This document shows, in pieces, positions 10,070-19,921 of a DNA stretch of 64,000 nt. A model generated the notes under the pieces. The model did no database searches. It was not told the origin of the DNA and saw only the letters and a list, made by a program, of their open reading frames with translations. Both the position numbers and the translations under genes were made by a program. This DNA is from Cycas panzhihuaensis (taxonomy: Eukaryota > Cycadophyta): positions 122,643,741 through 122,707,740 of the forward strand of contig CM041465.1 of the NCBI GenBank assembly GCA_023213395.1, given 5' to 3'. How positions within the stretch are numbered: position 1 is the first letter of the stretch; every line of letters starts with the position of its first letter.

Positions 10070-10155
10070 TATCACGGGTTGCCATTACACCAAAAGCTCC
10101 AGGGTGATTTGGTAAAAAAACTTCCTTGGGATAGTTAGTCTCACACGCTCCAACA
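10070..10155 (-). repeat. Element E 5' LTR (86 bp)
   Basis: Starts TATCACGGG (TG decayed to TA) and ends GCTCCAACA on the plus strand. It pairs with 7478-7563 and is followed by TSD TTCTT. Confidence 0.78.
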
Positions 10156-10160
10156 TTCTT

Positions 10161-10890
10161 TTTGTTTAAATTCTTTTGCCACCAATCGAACTTCGTGTCA
10201 CTCAATTGAACTATCAGACTAAAATTTGGTTTTATAGATCCATTTATAACTTATTGCTTGCTTGCCTTCAGGTAATTCAATCAAATCCCAATCTCCATTC
10301 TTTTGAATTGAATGGATCTCATCATTTATAGCGACATTCCACTTTTCTTCTTTACATGCCTCCTCAAAAGTGGAAGGCTTATCAATAGTTAGCACTTTAG
10401 CCATAAGTGCATAATTGACATTCTATTGCCATATTTTAGATGGTCGTTTTCCTTCTACAATGTGTGCACCATCTATAGTTTGAAGATACTATTTAGGTAA
10501 TTTCGTTGTCGTCGTTGTGGTCATCTCAATATCCTGAGCTTACAAAGGTTGTTCAATGTTAGATGGACTTCCTAAGGGAGAAGTTCTAGAAGTGGATGGA
10601 GTTGAAACAGATGGCAAAGGTGAAGCATGTATTGATGGAGTACATGGTGTTGATGATCTTGAGAGAAGGAAATCCTCCACAATCATCTTGCCCTTATCAA
10701 GAGGAATATGAATGGAGGTAGGGTCCATTTCCTCATTGTCCTCAACAAAGATCACATCCTTGGTTATAGGTGCCTTTTCACCAATGGGGTCATATACCTG
10801 ATATGCTTTGCTACTAGTTCTATAACTAATAAAAATGCACTTAAAACTTTTGTCATCAAATTTATGTCTTTGTTGTTGGGGGATGTGCAT
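10161..10890 (-). pseudogene. Copia-B RT N-terminus and integrase-RT linker
   Basis: Reverse strand. It holds the integrase C-terminal segment with KFDDKSFKCIFISYRTSSKA (about 10790-10860) and YQVYDPIGEKAP, a Ser/Thr/Pro-rich linker (about 10545-10660), then the RT start STFEEACKEEKWNVAINDEI (about 10310-10380) and DWDLIELPEGKQAISYKWIY (about 10230-10290). After a few stops, RLVAKEFKQKE ends exactly where element E begins. The order is normal for copia. Confidence 0.85.
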
Positions 10891-11400
10891 GTAGGCTATG
10901 TACTCGAAAATGTGAAGATGGCTAACAATAAGTTTCCTATGAGTCTAGGTCTCTGTTGATGTCATATCCTAGACCACAATTATGGAGCTTCTATTTGTAA
11001 CATAGGCAAATGTTTGAAGTACTTCTGACCAGTACAACTACAAGAGACCTTTGCATGCATCATTGTCTTTCCTGTACTTACAAGTGTCCTGTTCACCATT
11101 TTGTTATGTTCTATATGGAGTGGTAAGTTGATGTTTGTTGCCATTATCAATGCAAAACTAGTTAAATTCTTTAGATGTGAACTCACCACCGTTGCCATAT
11201 TGTAATATCTTTATTTGCATATCTGACTCCTTTTCTATAGCAAGTTTGAATTCTTTGAATTTTTTGAATGCATCTGATTTGTGTTTCATACAATATATCC
11301 AAACCTTGTGTGAAAAGTTATCAATGCTGGTGATAAAGTAGAGTGCTCCACCAAGAGATTGAGTGGACATAGGTCCACAAATATCAGTGTGTACCAACTA
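10891..11400 (-). pseudogene. Copia-B integrase core
   Basis: Reverse strand. HTDICGPMSTQSLGGALYF (about 11340-11395) contains the first catalytic Asp region, then SIDNFSHKVWIYCMKHKSDA, KEFKLAIEKE and GNGGEFTSKEFN (about 11160-11200), where the second Asp has become Asn. The rest (about 10980-11160) is in other frames. Very similar to the integrase of Copia-C, so B and C belong to one lineage. Confidence 0.85.
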
Positions 11401-12060
11401 CAATAATTGTTTTGCCCTCTTTACCTTTTTGAAAATGGTCTCTGTATTGTTTCCCCATAATGTAGGCTTTACATAAGCATTTACCCAATGAAATCTTAGA
11501 TAAGATAAACATCATATTTTTTATGAACATCAATTTGATGCTCTCTAGGTTCAAATGACCTAATTTGTCATGCCATAATTTTTCTTTGGTAAGTGTTCGT
11601 GAGATGTAGGCATAAGATTTGCCAAGGGTTGCATCTAGTTTATACAATCCATGATCCTCATGACCAATAGCAACTACTCGATCTTTTTTGTCACTCATAA
11701 TACATTTTCCAATTTCAAATAATGCACTCATCTATTGTTTGTCAAGTTGGCTAATAGAGAGGAGGTTTTTAGACATAGATGGTAGTAGAAATATATTGCC
11801 AGTGGGAAATGGTCGAGTAGGGTTTTGAGGAGTGATGAAGGAAGCAATTTTAGCAACACCCAAAATTTCAATGGTTTGATTGTTTTTAAAAGTAATTATT
11901 TGTCCCTTGCTCTCTTCAATATCTTCTAACAATTTAACATCATCTGTCATGTGATAGAATGCGTCAGAGTCAACAATCCAAGTGTTGTCACTATTGTTGT
12001 TGCCATATACACAAAACAATTTAGCATTTTTATCATATTGATTATTGTGGCCTTGATTGC
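11384..12060 (-). pseudogene. Copia-B protease and GAG-pre-integrase region
   Basis: Reverse strand. NTWIVDSDAFYHMTDDVKLL (about 11930-11995) is the aspartic protease active site with DSG changed to DSD, so it was probably inactive. Then MSKNLLSISQLDKQ (about 11735-11775), RVVAIGHEDHGLYKLDA (about 11625-11680) and LWHDKLGHLNLESIKLM (about 11530-11580), the HxLGHxN-type motif of the pre-integrase segment. Two ORFs separated by one stop at 11732. Confidence 0.85.
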
Positions 12061-12696
12061 CACCTCTATATACCCCCCTATGACTTCCACGATGACCTCC
12101 TCGATATGCACCTCAATTTGGTCTTTATGGGGGCTATTGTTGCTATTGCTATTTCATGTCATGTTGCTTATTTTTACGTTCAGGCTCTATGTGGCCAACC
12201 TTGCTACAATAATGACACAATAATTTTGGATTTGGAAACATTAATATTAAAAATACCAAACTTTTCCTAAAAGTTCTGCTTGGGGGCCATGGCCTACTTG
12301 CCTTTGTTTTTTGCAGTGAAAGCAATAAAAGCTATCCCTTCATCTTGGCAAGAATAGATTTCCTTGTCTTATATTAAAAGACTTTCTAACTGATTAAAAG
12401 TCATGGTTTGCAACCTATTAGTTCGAGTGATTGATGAAGTTGTTGTACTCTCTTGGAAGTGCATGAATGGTGGCAGTCACAAGGCCTTCATTTATAGCTA
12501 GCTTGCCCAATGTTGTCAACTAATTATTGATTTCTTTTACATTTGACAAGAATGCCATCATAGACTCAACAAATTTTATGTTAAACAATCTAGCTTTGGA
12601 CATAACAATGCAAGTATCATCTTGCCTTTCAAACAAATATAACAATATATCCCAAGCTTCTTTTGAAATAGATCCATTAGCAATATTTTTATGTCG
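12061..12696 (-). pseudogene. Copia-B gag, C-terminal part with zinc knuckle
   Basis: Reverse strand. Capsid text SISKEAWDILLYLFERQDD (about 12620-12680) and an IHALPREYNNF-like segment (about 12420-12480) precede a zinc-knuckle remnant CHYCSKVGHIEPE near 12180-12215, whose last Cys is missing. Then a Gln/Gly-rich stretch leads into protease. Frames are interrupted. Confidence 0.75.
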
Positions 12697-13246
12697 ATAG
12701 CCACCCTAAGTGAACTTTCACAGAGAGTCCTCACCCAGGGCTCTATTTACTCCCATACATAATAGGATAATAAACAAAAGAATAAAAAATATATTATGAT
12801 AATAAATAAAAAAATAAAAAATGAAATAATAAAAAAAATAAAAAAGAAGAAATTGTAGAAATATATTGTGCGTAGACAAAATTTAAAAAAAAAATAAAAA
12901 AAAAAAGAAATTGCAGAAATACATTGTGCCTATATGTGGATGTAGATTATCTGCTATTGGAGGACATGGAAAATAAAAATATTGAAACATTCATATCAAA
13001 AGCATCTTTCTCTTTACAGTTACAAGGATTTTTCCTCAATTTCTTAAGCAGATGGCACTCTTTTCAAAGCAACCATGGATTGATTATGGTATGGAAGTTG
13101 AAATTGTAAAGTGGTACAAATCTATCTCTCAAACTGTGGCCAGATCTTTGTTTTCAATCTTTTAATGGTCCTAAAGGTGATCTTTATTCTAATTTTTCAA
13201 AGTATGGTGAACCGCCTATCGGCATAGGCGGACTACAAAGTCTGTC
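12697..13246. mobile_element. Unidentified insert of about 550 bp in Copia-B gag
   Basis: The gag reading of Copia-B stops at IHNTVDH (13248) and resumes with KNIANGSISKEAW at about 12695, so the DNA between is foreign. It carries an A-rich tract with repeated AATAAAAAA-like words (12755-12910), unrelated sequence, and a 20-base perfect hairpin at its right end (13212-13231). Both ends contain CGATAG in opposite orientation (about 12693-12700 and 13215-13222). No protein, LTR or clean TSD was found. A degenerate DNA-transposon relic or a captured sequence is possible. Confidence 0.5.
13212..13231. repeat. Perfect 8-bp inverted repeat (hairpin)
   Basis: CCGCCTATCGGCATAGGCGG: eight-base arms CCGCCTAT/ATAGGCGG around a CGGC loop, GC-rich in AT-rich DNA, 15 bp from the right edge of the insert. 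Such subterminal hairpins occur in Helitron 3' ends, but the CTRR terminus of Helitrons is not seen here. Confidence 0.7.
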
Positions 13247-13509
13247 ACTAGTGATCAACAGTATTATGAATTGTCGTATGAAAAAAAGCTAATGCAATCT
13301 CATCTTTTGCTTCCCAGACAACAATAGTGGCAAGATCTATAAGGAATAATACATTAGGATCTGCTAGATTAGGTGTAGGAGCAAAATTAGGAAACTTTTT
13401 ACATACATATCCCCATAGTTCAGTTATTATTAACAAGTTCTTAACTTGTTTTTTCCAATCTTGAAAATTTTTAGGTCAATTTAGCTTGATAGGACTTGCA
13501 TTAAGCATT
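13247..13509 (-). pseudogene. Copia-B gag, N-terminal part
   Basis: Reverse strand. KKQVKNLLIITELWGYVCKK (about 13385-13450) is the plant copia gag hallmark, followed by LADPNVLFLIDLATIVVW and EAKDEIALAFFHTTIHNTVD. The preceding residues are split off by element F: the first codons (about VVAIS before MLNASPIKLN) lie at 17663-17690. It is cut on the left by the insert at 12697-13246. Confidence 0.85.
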
Positions 13510-13514
13510 GATAT

Positions 13515-13862
13515 TATTAAATTATTTAATAGAAATTATCCAATATCAAAAATATTGAAATAAGCATCATAAATATAATGAAAATAGTATTAACTCATAA
13601 TCAGAATATCTACATCATAATGACACCACAACAATGACTTCACAATAATCCCCATCTTGACTCAATGTACTTTACCTCATTCATTCATTTATATACCACA
13701 AGTGAGAATATGTAGAATGAGGTGTGGTACATGTGAGACCATCAACCTCTAACACAACTAATGGTATAACTCCTATTAATTGACCAATAACCTATAGACC
13801 ACCTACTTGCACAAATGTGCATTACAATGATATTTTAATATTTGACTCTCTAAAGTTTAACA
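13515..13862 (-). repeat. Element F 3' LTR
   Basis: 348 bp, TATTAAATT (TG decayed to TA) to GTTTAACA on the plus strand, flanked by GATAT. The PPT complement CCTCCCC follows directly. Confidence 0.9.
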
Positions 13863-14912
13863 CCTCCCCTTAATATGCATTGGGGATCTCTTGAATTTGC
13901 AACACCTCGTTCTTGGAAGTGCCTTGAAGATAATGTCTTCAATTTGATCTTCAACTTCACTCCTTATGGTAGTCTTTGAAAGTAATGGTCCTTGAACTTG
14001 ATATTCTTCATCTTGGTGTGCAACATTGAATCCTTCATCATACAAGAGGTATAGCTAATCATTGTTGGTCCAACTTAAACTTGATGTAGATCTTGTAAGT
14101 AATCTTATAGATAATCATCAAAAGCATCTTGAAATTCAAAGCTTATATCAAACATGTTTTCAACCATTGTTTCAATCACCACATGTTTGCCTTCATTTTC
14201 AACATATGAATAATCAGCATCAATTAAGCCAACATCAAGATCTAAAGATAAGACAACACTTGAAACATTTGAAAAAATACGCATCAACATCATGTATGAA
14301 TTCTTCTTCATATCCATCAATGAATTCTTCATCTTTTGGAGCAGAATCTCCATCAACTTGTAAGCAATTTGAATTTGAACCAATACTCAAATTAGGAACA
14401 TTTAGAGAAACTTCAATGGCTTGATCACAATTATCAGTAATTGGTTCTTCAATTTCAACATGCTCAGTAAACTCATTAGATTCAACAACACATTCAATTG
14501 TACTCTCTTCACATTCATTAATTGTTTTATCAATATTCATAATTTTTTTATCAATATTTTAACATACCTTTTCACCAACACCAATAATACTTTCTTCATC
14601 TTTTTTACCTATATCACAACCATCAATAATTTTGTTTGCTTTCTCAACAACCTCTTGTACCTCTTCAAGAGTCTTTTCATACACATCATTCAAAAAGTTC
14701 CAAGATTCTTTAACAATATCAACATTACAAATTACAAGGATGAGAAAATGATAGGAAGAAGGGAGCTTGTCTTTATTTAATGTAGCAAGAATAACATCAA
14801 TTATTGTTCTATTTTTCTTCCTAAAATTTTCTTCTCCTTCTACATCAATTAATGCATCATATCCATCAGTGATACTTTTCAATAACCTTGTGTACACGAA
14901 TATACTTTCCAT
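13860..14912 (-). pseudogene. Element F acidic protein of unknown function
   Basis: Reverse strand from an ATG at 14912. The first 117 codons contain VILATLNKDKLPSSYHFLIL and VKESWNFLNDVYEKTLEEV. One in-frame stop (about 14560) is followed by an Asp/Glu-rich segment in the same frame (14540-14235, for example EEFIDGYEEEFIHDVDAYFF). Two frame changes then lead to 13860, next to the 3' LTR. About 350 residues in total. I do not recognise it; the first part is faintly gag-like (ESWNFL...YE) but lacks zinc knuckles. Opposite-strand ORFs here are shadows: the PBS and PPT fix the element's strand. Confidence 0.5.
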
Positions 14913-17297
14913 TTTGATTGTCCAATATTAATAATTTGTTCTAGTGTACTTAGGTAAGGGAAAAAAAAGGTCTTTTAAGTAGTACTCATTCTTTTTAAGT
15001 ACAAGATCGATGATGTCACTCAACTCCATGACTGTAAGAATAAATTGATCAAGAGTACGTCACACAAGATTCATACATCCACTTCAAACTAAAATAACAA
15101 GATCAAATTAGCACCAAAATACTTCAAATTACATATCAAAATGACCGTCTCTAAAATATGGTTCTAATGGTTTAGACAGTTTGCCAATCAGACTCCTGGA
15201 TGCAAAGATACGAAAAAAACATGCAATTACCCCTTTATGAAAAATAGATTGAAGTCATTAAAATTTTAGCCCCTTTAGCAAATTAGTAACTGGTCACATT
15301 GACACTACATAGACTGGGGGCTAGTGGACTTTAATTTACAATCCAATCTTATTGAGTCCAATTTTGACTTTGCAAAAATAATTAAATCCACCCTATCCGT
15401 CTTGAAGTCTGCAAATTTCAAAATCGGATCCAATCTAATTTAATTTTATTTGTGACTTTGAAAATAATATTAATCCTAACCAAAAATTACCTCTATGTCT
15501 CTTTGTAAATCCAACCCATAAGCTTGGAGTAATGGCGCAACAATGAAATGGAACAGGGGCGTAATTTTCATGACTCAACAGTGCACCCACAAATTTGAGA
15601 TGGCAAATGCATACAATGACATGAATGTAAAAACTACGCGGTCAAAAATCTTAATACTAGATTCAATTGATGGTACATGCAAGGCAAGTCTTCGTCTTCA
15701 TGTGACTCGATAATAGCTTAGATCACACATAAAACATATTAGAGGGAGATGATGGCAGTAGGCAATATGACCTCATGGAGGCTCAAATTTGCATGCCAAT
15801 TTCTTCAGGCAAGAGGACTCTCAATTCATATGCATGGTTTTCTGCATAAATAAATTGTGCGGATCATAATATGCTATCAGGGCCGATTCAGATTATACAT
15901 CACATAATCAAGCAATTGCTACACACAATCAGACGATACAAGGTTTCTCACAGAGTGCAATAGGGTTTGTGTTTGGAAGTAACTTCAAAAATGTTACCAA
16001 AAATATTATAATGCACAAAGCAACCGTTGTGACTAAGAACAATAAGGATGTTATTCATCAGAGAAGTTCCATAAGGCTAGAATACTCCAAACACGAGGGC
16101 ATCTATCGATTGAATTGCAGTTGCAGCCTCCTCTTTCTCACACAAAGCTTGTCATCTACGAACATGCAACTCTCTCCCCATGGATCCTACAGGCGAACAA
16201 CTAAGGCTTCCTTAGAACAACTGAATGAGGTACCTTCATCTATGGCAGCAGGATAGCTATGCAACTCATTCAACTACATCTCCTTCTTTCTCTCAAACAC
16301 AATGGCCACCTTCACACGCCTTGCCAACGGGAGATCTACTCTCTATTGTGCTTCTCATTCAATATGGACAATCTTTCATGCATGTAGGCGCCCCTTCAAT
16401 TGACATCAGTAAACTCCTTTATGGAAGTTGTCTCCTCTGTCCAGGATCTTATTGAATCAGCTGGTGTGCTGAGCATTCCCACCAAAGACGATAATAGCGA
16501 TGGATGTTGTCTACACTCTCCTTCATATGGCGGCTTCTGTTCCATAGTTAAATATTTGTAGGTGTGTCCTCTTCTGTATGGACAAGCTTCCTTTGCTGGG
16601 CACCTTTATTCTACATGCAACGCAGATTATTTCTTTCCATGGCTATCTACGACTCCTTCTCTGCTATTTACCCCATGATCGGTGGCTTTAATCTCTCTCA
16701 CCTTCTCTTCTAGCTAAACTCAGCAATTGTATCCCTTATGGCTAGGGTTTGATTAATGGACAAAGTGCAACATGATCTATTCATGGTAGGTTTTCTCTAA
16801 GGAAAATCAATCTTCTCATGAAAATTGATAATTGATTCAAGTACTCAAATTTTGCCAACAAAATCCTCTCATTAATTTTCATAACAGATTTCAACACAAA
16901 CCCTAATAGGTATTTGCAAGTTCACAACCACCACTTTTACCAATCAAACAGGAATCAATGAGCTGCGAAATTTAAATTTATGGAAATAATTTCATGTCAT
17001 CACTTTTCCATACATCGTAATTTCATATTCAAAAAATCAACCAATTTATTTACAAGGTAAACCTTAGAACATAGTTTTCTTCACACAACAAAGTAAATGA
17101 ATAGTATTACCTGATAATAATTCTATCTTGCATCGATCACGGTCACTTACTTGGCACAACTTGCAACAACAATGGCCTTGGGGTTTCACCTTCTAAAATC
17201 AAAACCTTAATCTAGCAATGGGCTCTATGGAGCCACATCCACACATGTCAATAACAACTAGTGAACCTGCAAAACGTTGAGCTTGAAAACCAACCTG
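14913..17297 (-). other. Element F long non-coding leader
   Basis: About 2.4 kb between PBS and the only ORF, with no recognisable protein in either strand. Moderately AT-rich, with Ser/Pro/Leu-type shadow ORFs near 15970-16455. A long leader of this kind is typical of large non-autonomous LTR elements. Confidence 0.55.
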
Positions 17298-17309
17298 GCT
17301 CTGATACCA
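17298..17309 (-). other. Primer-binding site (tRNA-iMet), element F
   Basis: GCTCTGATACCA on the plus strand, perfect complement of the initiator tRNA-Met 3' end, directly adjoining the LTR that starts at 17310. Confidence 0.9.
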
Positions 17310-17657
17310 TGTTAAATTATTTAATAGAGATCATCCAATATCAAGAATATTGAAATAAACATCATGAACATAATAGAAATGACATTAACTCATAATCAAA
17401 ATATCTACATCATAATGACACCACAACAATGACTTCACAATAATCTCCATCTTGACTCAATGTACTTTACCTCATTTACTTATTTATACACCACAAGTGA
17501 GAATATGTAGGATGAGGTGTGGTACATGTGGGACCATCAACCTCTAACACAACTAATGGCATAACTCCTATTAATTGACCAATAACCTATAAACCATCTA
17601 CTTGCACAAATGTGCATTACAATGATATTTTAATATTTGACTCTCTAAAGTCTAACA
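17310..17657 (-). repeat. Element F 5' LTR
   Basis: 348 bp, TGTTAAATT to GTCTAACA on the plus strand, followed by the TSD copy GATAT (17658-17662). Confidence 0.92.
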
Positions 17658-17662
17658 GATAT

Positions 17663-19489
17663 TGCAACCACTGTTAAAAAATACTTACGGTTGTGTAACT
17701 AAAAAATGATTTTAGAACTATCAAGCTTTCACCGCTTAAGTTCCACTTGCAAACACACTGACAATTATGATCTATTAAGAGATCCAACAATTGAAAAATG
17801 TGAAGTAAGTGGAGAGTTAGGTTATCAAGTGGTCCAACCTTGATCTATATAAGTGAGATCCAACAATTGGCCAAATATCAAGTTTTAGTATAAAGAGGTA
17901 GGGTTGATTTGCCCAGTGTACTATACTTTCCTTAAAGTTCTCAGCTTTAATAACACCCTTTTCAAACCTCTCCCACAAAAATTATCTTAATTGATGTGCA
18001 CTAGCCATACAACTTATTGCTCCCCTAAGGAGTGCACCAATCTTAAGACTTTAAGGTAAGGTTTAGAAACCTTTTCGAGTCTCTCCACTTAAAATTTTTA
18101 AAGACTTTAATAATCTTTAATATAAAATGGGTTGTAAATGAAGTTTTGAAAATTTTCAAAGAACTTTAATGCTTCAAATGAGCTTTAATGCTACTAAGTA
18201 TGATGTTGATATGTTGAAAAATAATGCTTGCTTGCACGTAGTGCTTGTGTAGCTCCTTCCTTAGTGCAAAAATAAAAAATTTTAAAGAACACTAAGTCAA
18301 CTTTTGTAATGTAAGCACTCAAAAGACGCTTCAGGATTTTTAATGCTCCTACCACACTCCAAAAAATTGAACTTTATTGATGATAGTGTGCTTATTGAGC
18401 CCCTTTTTATGAGTTAGAACACCACAGAGGGAGCCTAATAACAAGTACAATGATAAATTTTTCACTTTGGGCAATAAAAATCCTTTAAAAAGCAATGTGT
18501 AAGTTGGAAAAAGCACATGTAAATTTTTTAATGTGCAAGAGTGTGCTCAACTCTTAAGAAAAGCTACTTTTCACTTTAAAAAATCAATAAAATAAGATAA
18601 AAGTCACAATCTCTAGTAATAGATTATTATTAAAAAGAGAATATTCATAGATTATTCCTTTTTATATAACATAAGGTTATATTGCCTAAAGTCCAAAATA
18701 GAAAATTTTCAAAAAAAAAAAAAAGATCTGAATGGCAGCATGATGACAAGCAACAAAAATCTAACGAGAATGATTAAAAATAGATTGAATTTAGTCGAGT
18801 AAGTGTTAGATCGTGTCTACAATGTATCCAATGAAGAGATTTGATGCTTGGACACCAAGGTTTGTGTTATCAAAATGCTACGAGAGTCGCCACTGTGTAT
18901 GAGGGCCGCGTAGGTTTGTGGGTGGAAGAATGATAGTTGTTGGTCAACAAAACTTCAACGGAAGCCTACCAGGGCAAATATCCACTGCAGGATGTTGTGC
19001 AGGCCAGTGTAGGACCACTAGACAGAGTGTAGTGCACCCAACACAGTGTATAAGCGCCCAGCAGTGAATGACGAGGCCAAACAAGGGTTTCCTTCCTTGA
19101 ATGAAGCAAAATTCCTCTTTAATCACTATTCCAATAGTGTGTTAGGCAGAATGCAAGGAAGTCGGAGAGCAAGAAGACATTTTCTCTTCAACAGAGAGCC
19201 TACACTAATATTTCCTCTTCTGCGAGTCTTACAACAAATAGACAACATGCACCAAAAAAGCATTTTTTTTTCCCTCGTTCTCCTTTTCCTCCTGCAAATT
19301 AGAATAACTCAATAAACGTGTGTATGTGTGTATAAGACTAAAAAAAATTCAAAGAGCTATTCTGTAAAAAATTTAAGAGTTGAGAATGAAGCAACTTTTT
19401 TGGATCACCTTCATATGGCAAAGGTTGTCACCAAAGGAGTGCAATAAAAAGCCAGCTTTCAAATATGAAATAAAAACCCCAACCTAGAT
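17663..19489 (-). other. Copia-B 5' leader
   Basis: Runs from the PBS (19490) to the gag start near 17690. Two parts stand out. TTTTCGAGTCTCTCCACTTA at 18073-18092 recurs almost exactly in the leader of Copia-C (33536-33553). Region 18110-18560, read on the minus strand, matches the DNA just upstream of the PBS of Copia-I (45620-46020) for about 400 bp. The part at 18700-19480 shows no further similarity; short ORFs there (19046-19315) look random. Confidence 0.6.
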
Positions 19490-19501
19490 GCTCCAATACC
19501 A
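19490..19501 (-). other. Primer-binding site (tRNA-iMet), Copia-B
   Basis: GCTCCAATACCA, two mismatches from the perfect complement GCTCTGATACCA, three bases from the 5' LTR. Its position confirms Copia-B's strand. Confidence 0.75.
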
Positions 19502-19504
19502 AAA

Positions 19505-19916
19505 TGACAAAGTGGATCAAGAGGGGACAATGAAGGACAACCTAAGGATGATTCACACCCATAATACACTTAAAGCACAAACACATAAGCACACCAAAAT
19601 ATGGAGGAGAAGGAATTCATCCAATCTCCAAAATAACTTAGATTAAAACTCAACAATGTAGCATTATACTCATCCCTCAATATATATAAAAACAAGAGAC
19701 AACGGTCTCCATTTATAAGTGAGAGAGCTCACCTCAAGATCACTAAATGATCGCTAAGTGTTGATCATGCATGCACTTCTGCAAACATGCCAAAAGAAAG
19801 GGAAGGGAGTCATGGATCTTTAAGTTACAATACTAGTAAAAGTGTGTGTGCACATTTATACATTAATTATAAAGTGTGTATTTAATACATAACAATAAAA
19901 CATGAAGGTTCTAACA
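19505..19916 (-). repeat. Copia-B 5' LTR
   Basis: 412 bp, TGACAAAGTGG to GTTCTAACA on the plus strand, pairing with 4291-4716. TSD TCTTG follows (19917-19921), after which Copia-A protease text resumes. Confidence 0.88.
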
Positions 19917-19921
19917 TCTTG

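Larger units (their letters stand above)
7478..10155 (-). mobile_element. Element E: tiny-LTR (86 bp) non-autonomous retrotransposon
   Basis: Two 86-bp direct repeats (7478-7563 and 10070-10155; about 14 mismatches by hand count) flank 2.5 kb. A perfect tRNA-iMet PBS complement lies at 10056-10067, two bases from the right repeat. CTCCCCCGTC next to the left repeat is a PPT on the minus strand. TSDs TTCTA (7473-7477) and TTCTT (10156-10160) match at 4 of 5 bases, and the RT reading of Copia-B joins across it (FKQKE then IDYVETF). There is no pol. It carries a second PBS complement at 7701-7712 and a short gag-like remnant between the two, which suggests a chimera. Confidence 0.78.
13515..17657 (-). 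mobile_element. Element F: complete non-autonomous LTR retrotransposon
   Basis: Both LTRs are 348 bp (13515-13862, 17310-17657), about 24 mismatches by hand count, nearly all transitions. The TSD is perfect: GATAT at 13510-13514 and 17658-17662. A perfect tRNA-iMet PBS abuts the right LTR (17298-17309), and CCTCCCCTT next to the left LTR is the minus-strand PPT (AAGGGGAGG). The gag reading frame of Copia-B rejoins across the element. The 3.4-kb interior encodes no protease, RT or integrase, only one degraded acidic protein, so mobility depended on another element. Confidence 0.9.
4291..19916 (-). mobile_element. Copia-B, LTR retrotransposon with nested insertions
   Basis: Complete minus-strand copia element. 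The 3' LTR is 4291-4716, the 5' LTR 19505-19916, the PBS 19490-19501, with a C-rich polypurine complement at 4717-4730. The TSD is TCTTA (4286-4290) and TCTTG (19917-19921), 4 of 5 matching. The host is the protease gene of Copia-A. Reading leftwards from the PBS: leader, gag, protease, integrase, RT, RNase H. Four later insertions interrupt it: D, E, F and the segment 12697-13246. Without them it would be about 7 kb. All coding parts carry stops or frameshifts. Confidence 0.88.

Noticed and set aside
13212-13231. Helitron 3' end
   Set aside because: The hairpin fits, but there is no CTRR terminus followed by T and no 5' TC partner at 12697.
14062-14780. Plus-strand ORFs of about 120 codons inside element F
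   Set aside because: Shadow frames of the minus-strand acidic protein; the PBS and PPT place the element on the minus strand.
15969-16455. Plus-strand ORFs of 95 and 76 codons in the leader of F
   Set aside because: No recognisable domain, wrong strand for the element and not supported by any neighbouring signal.
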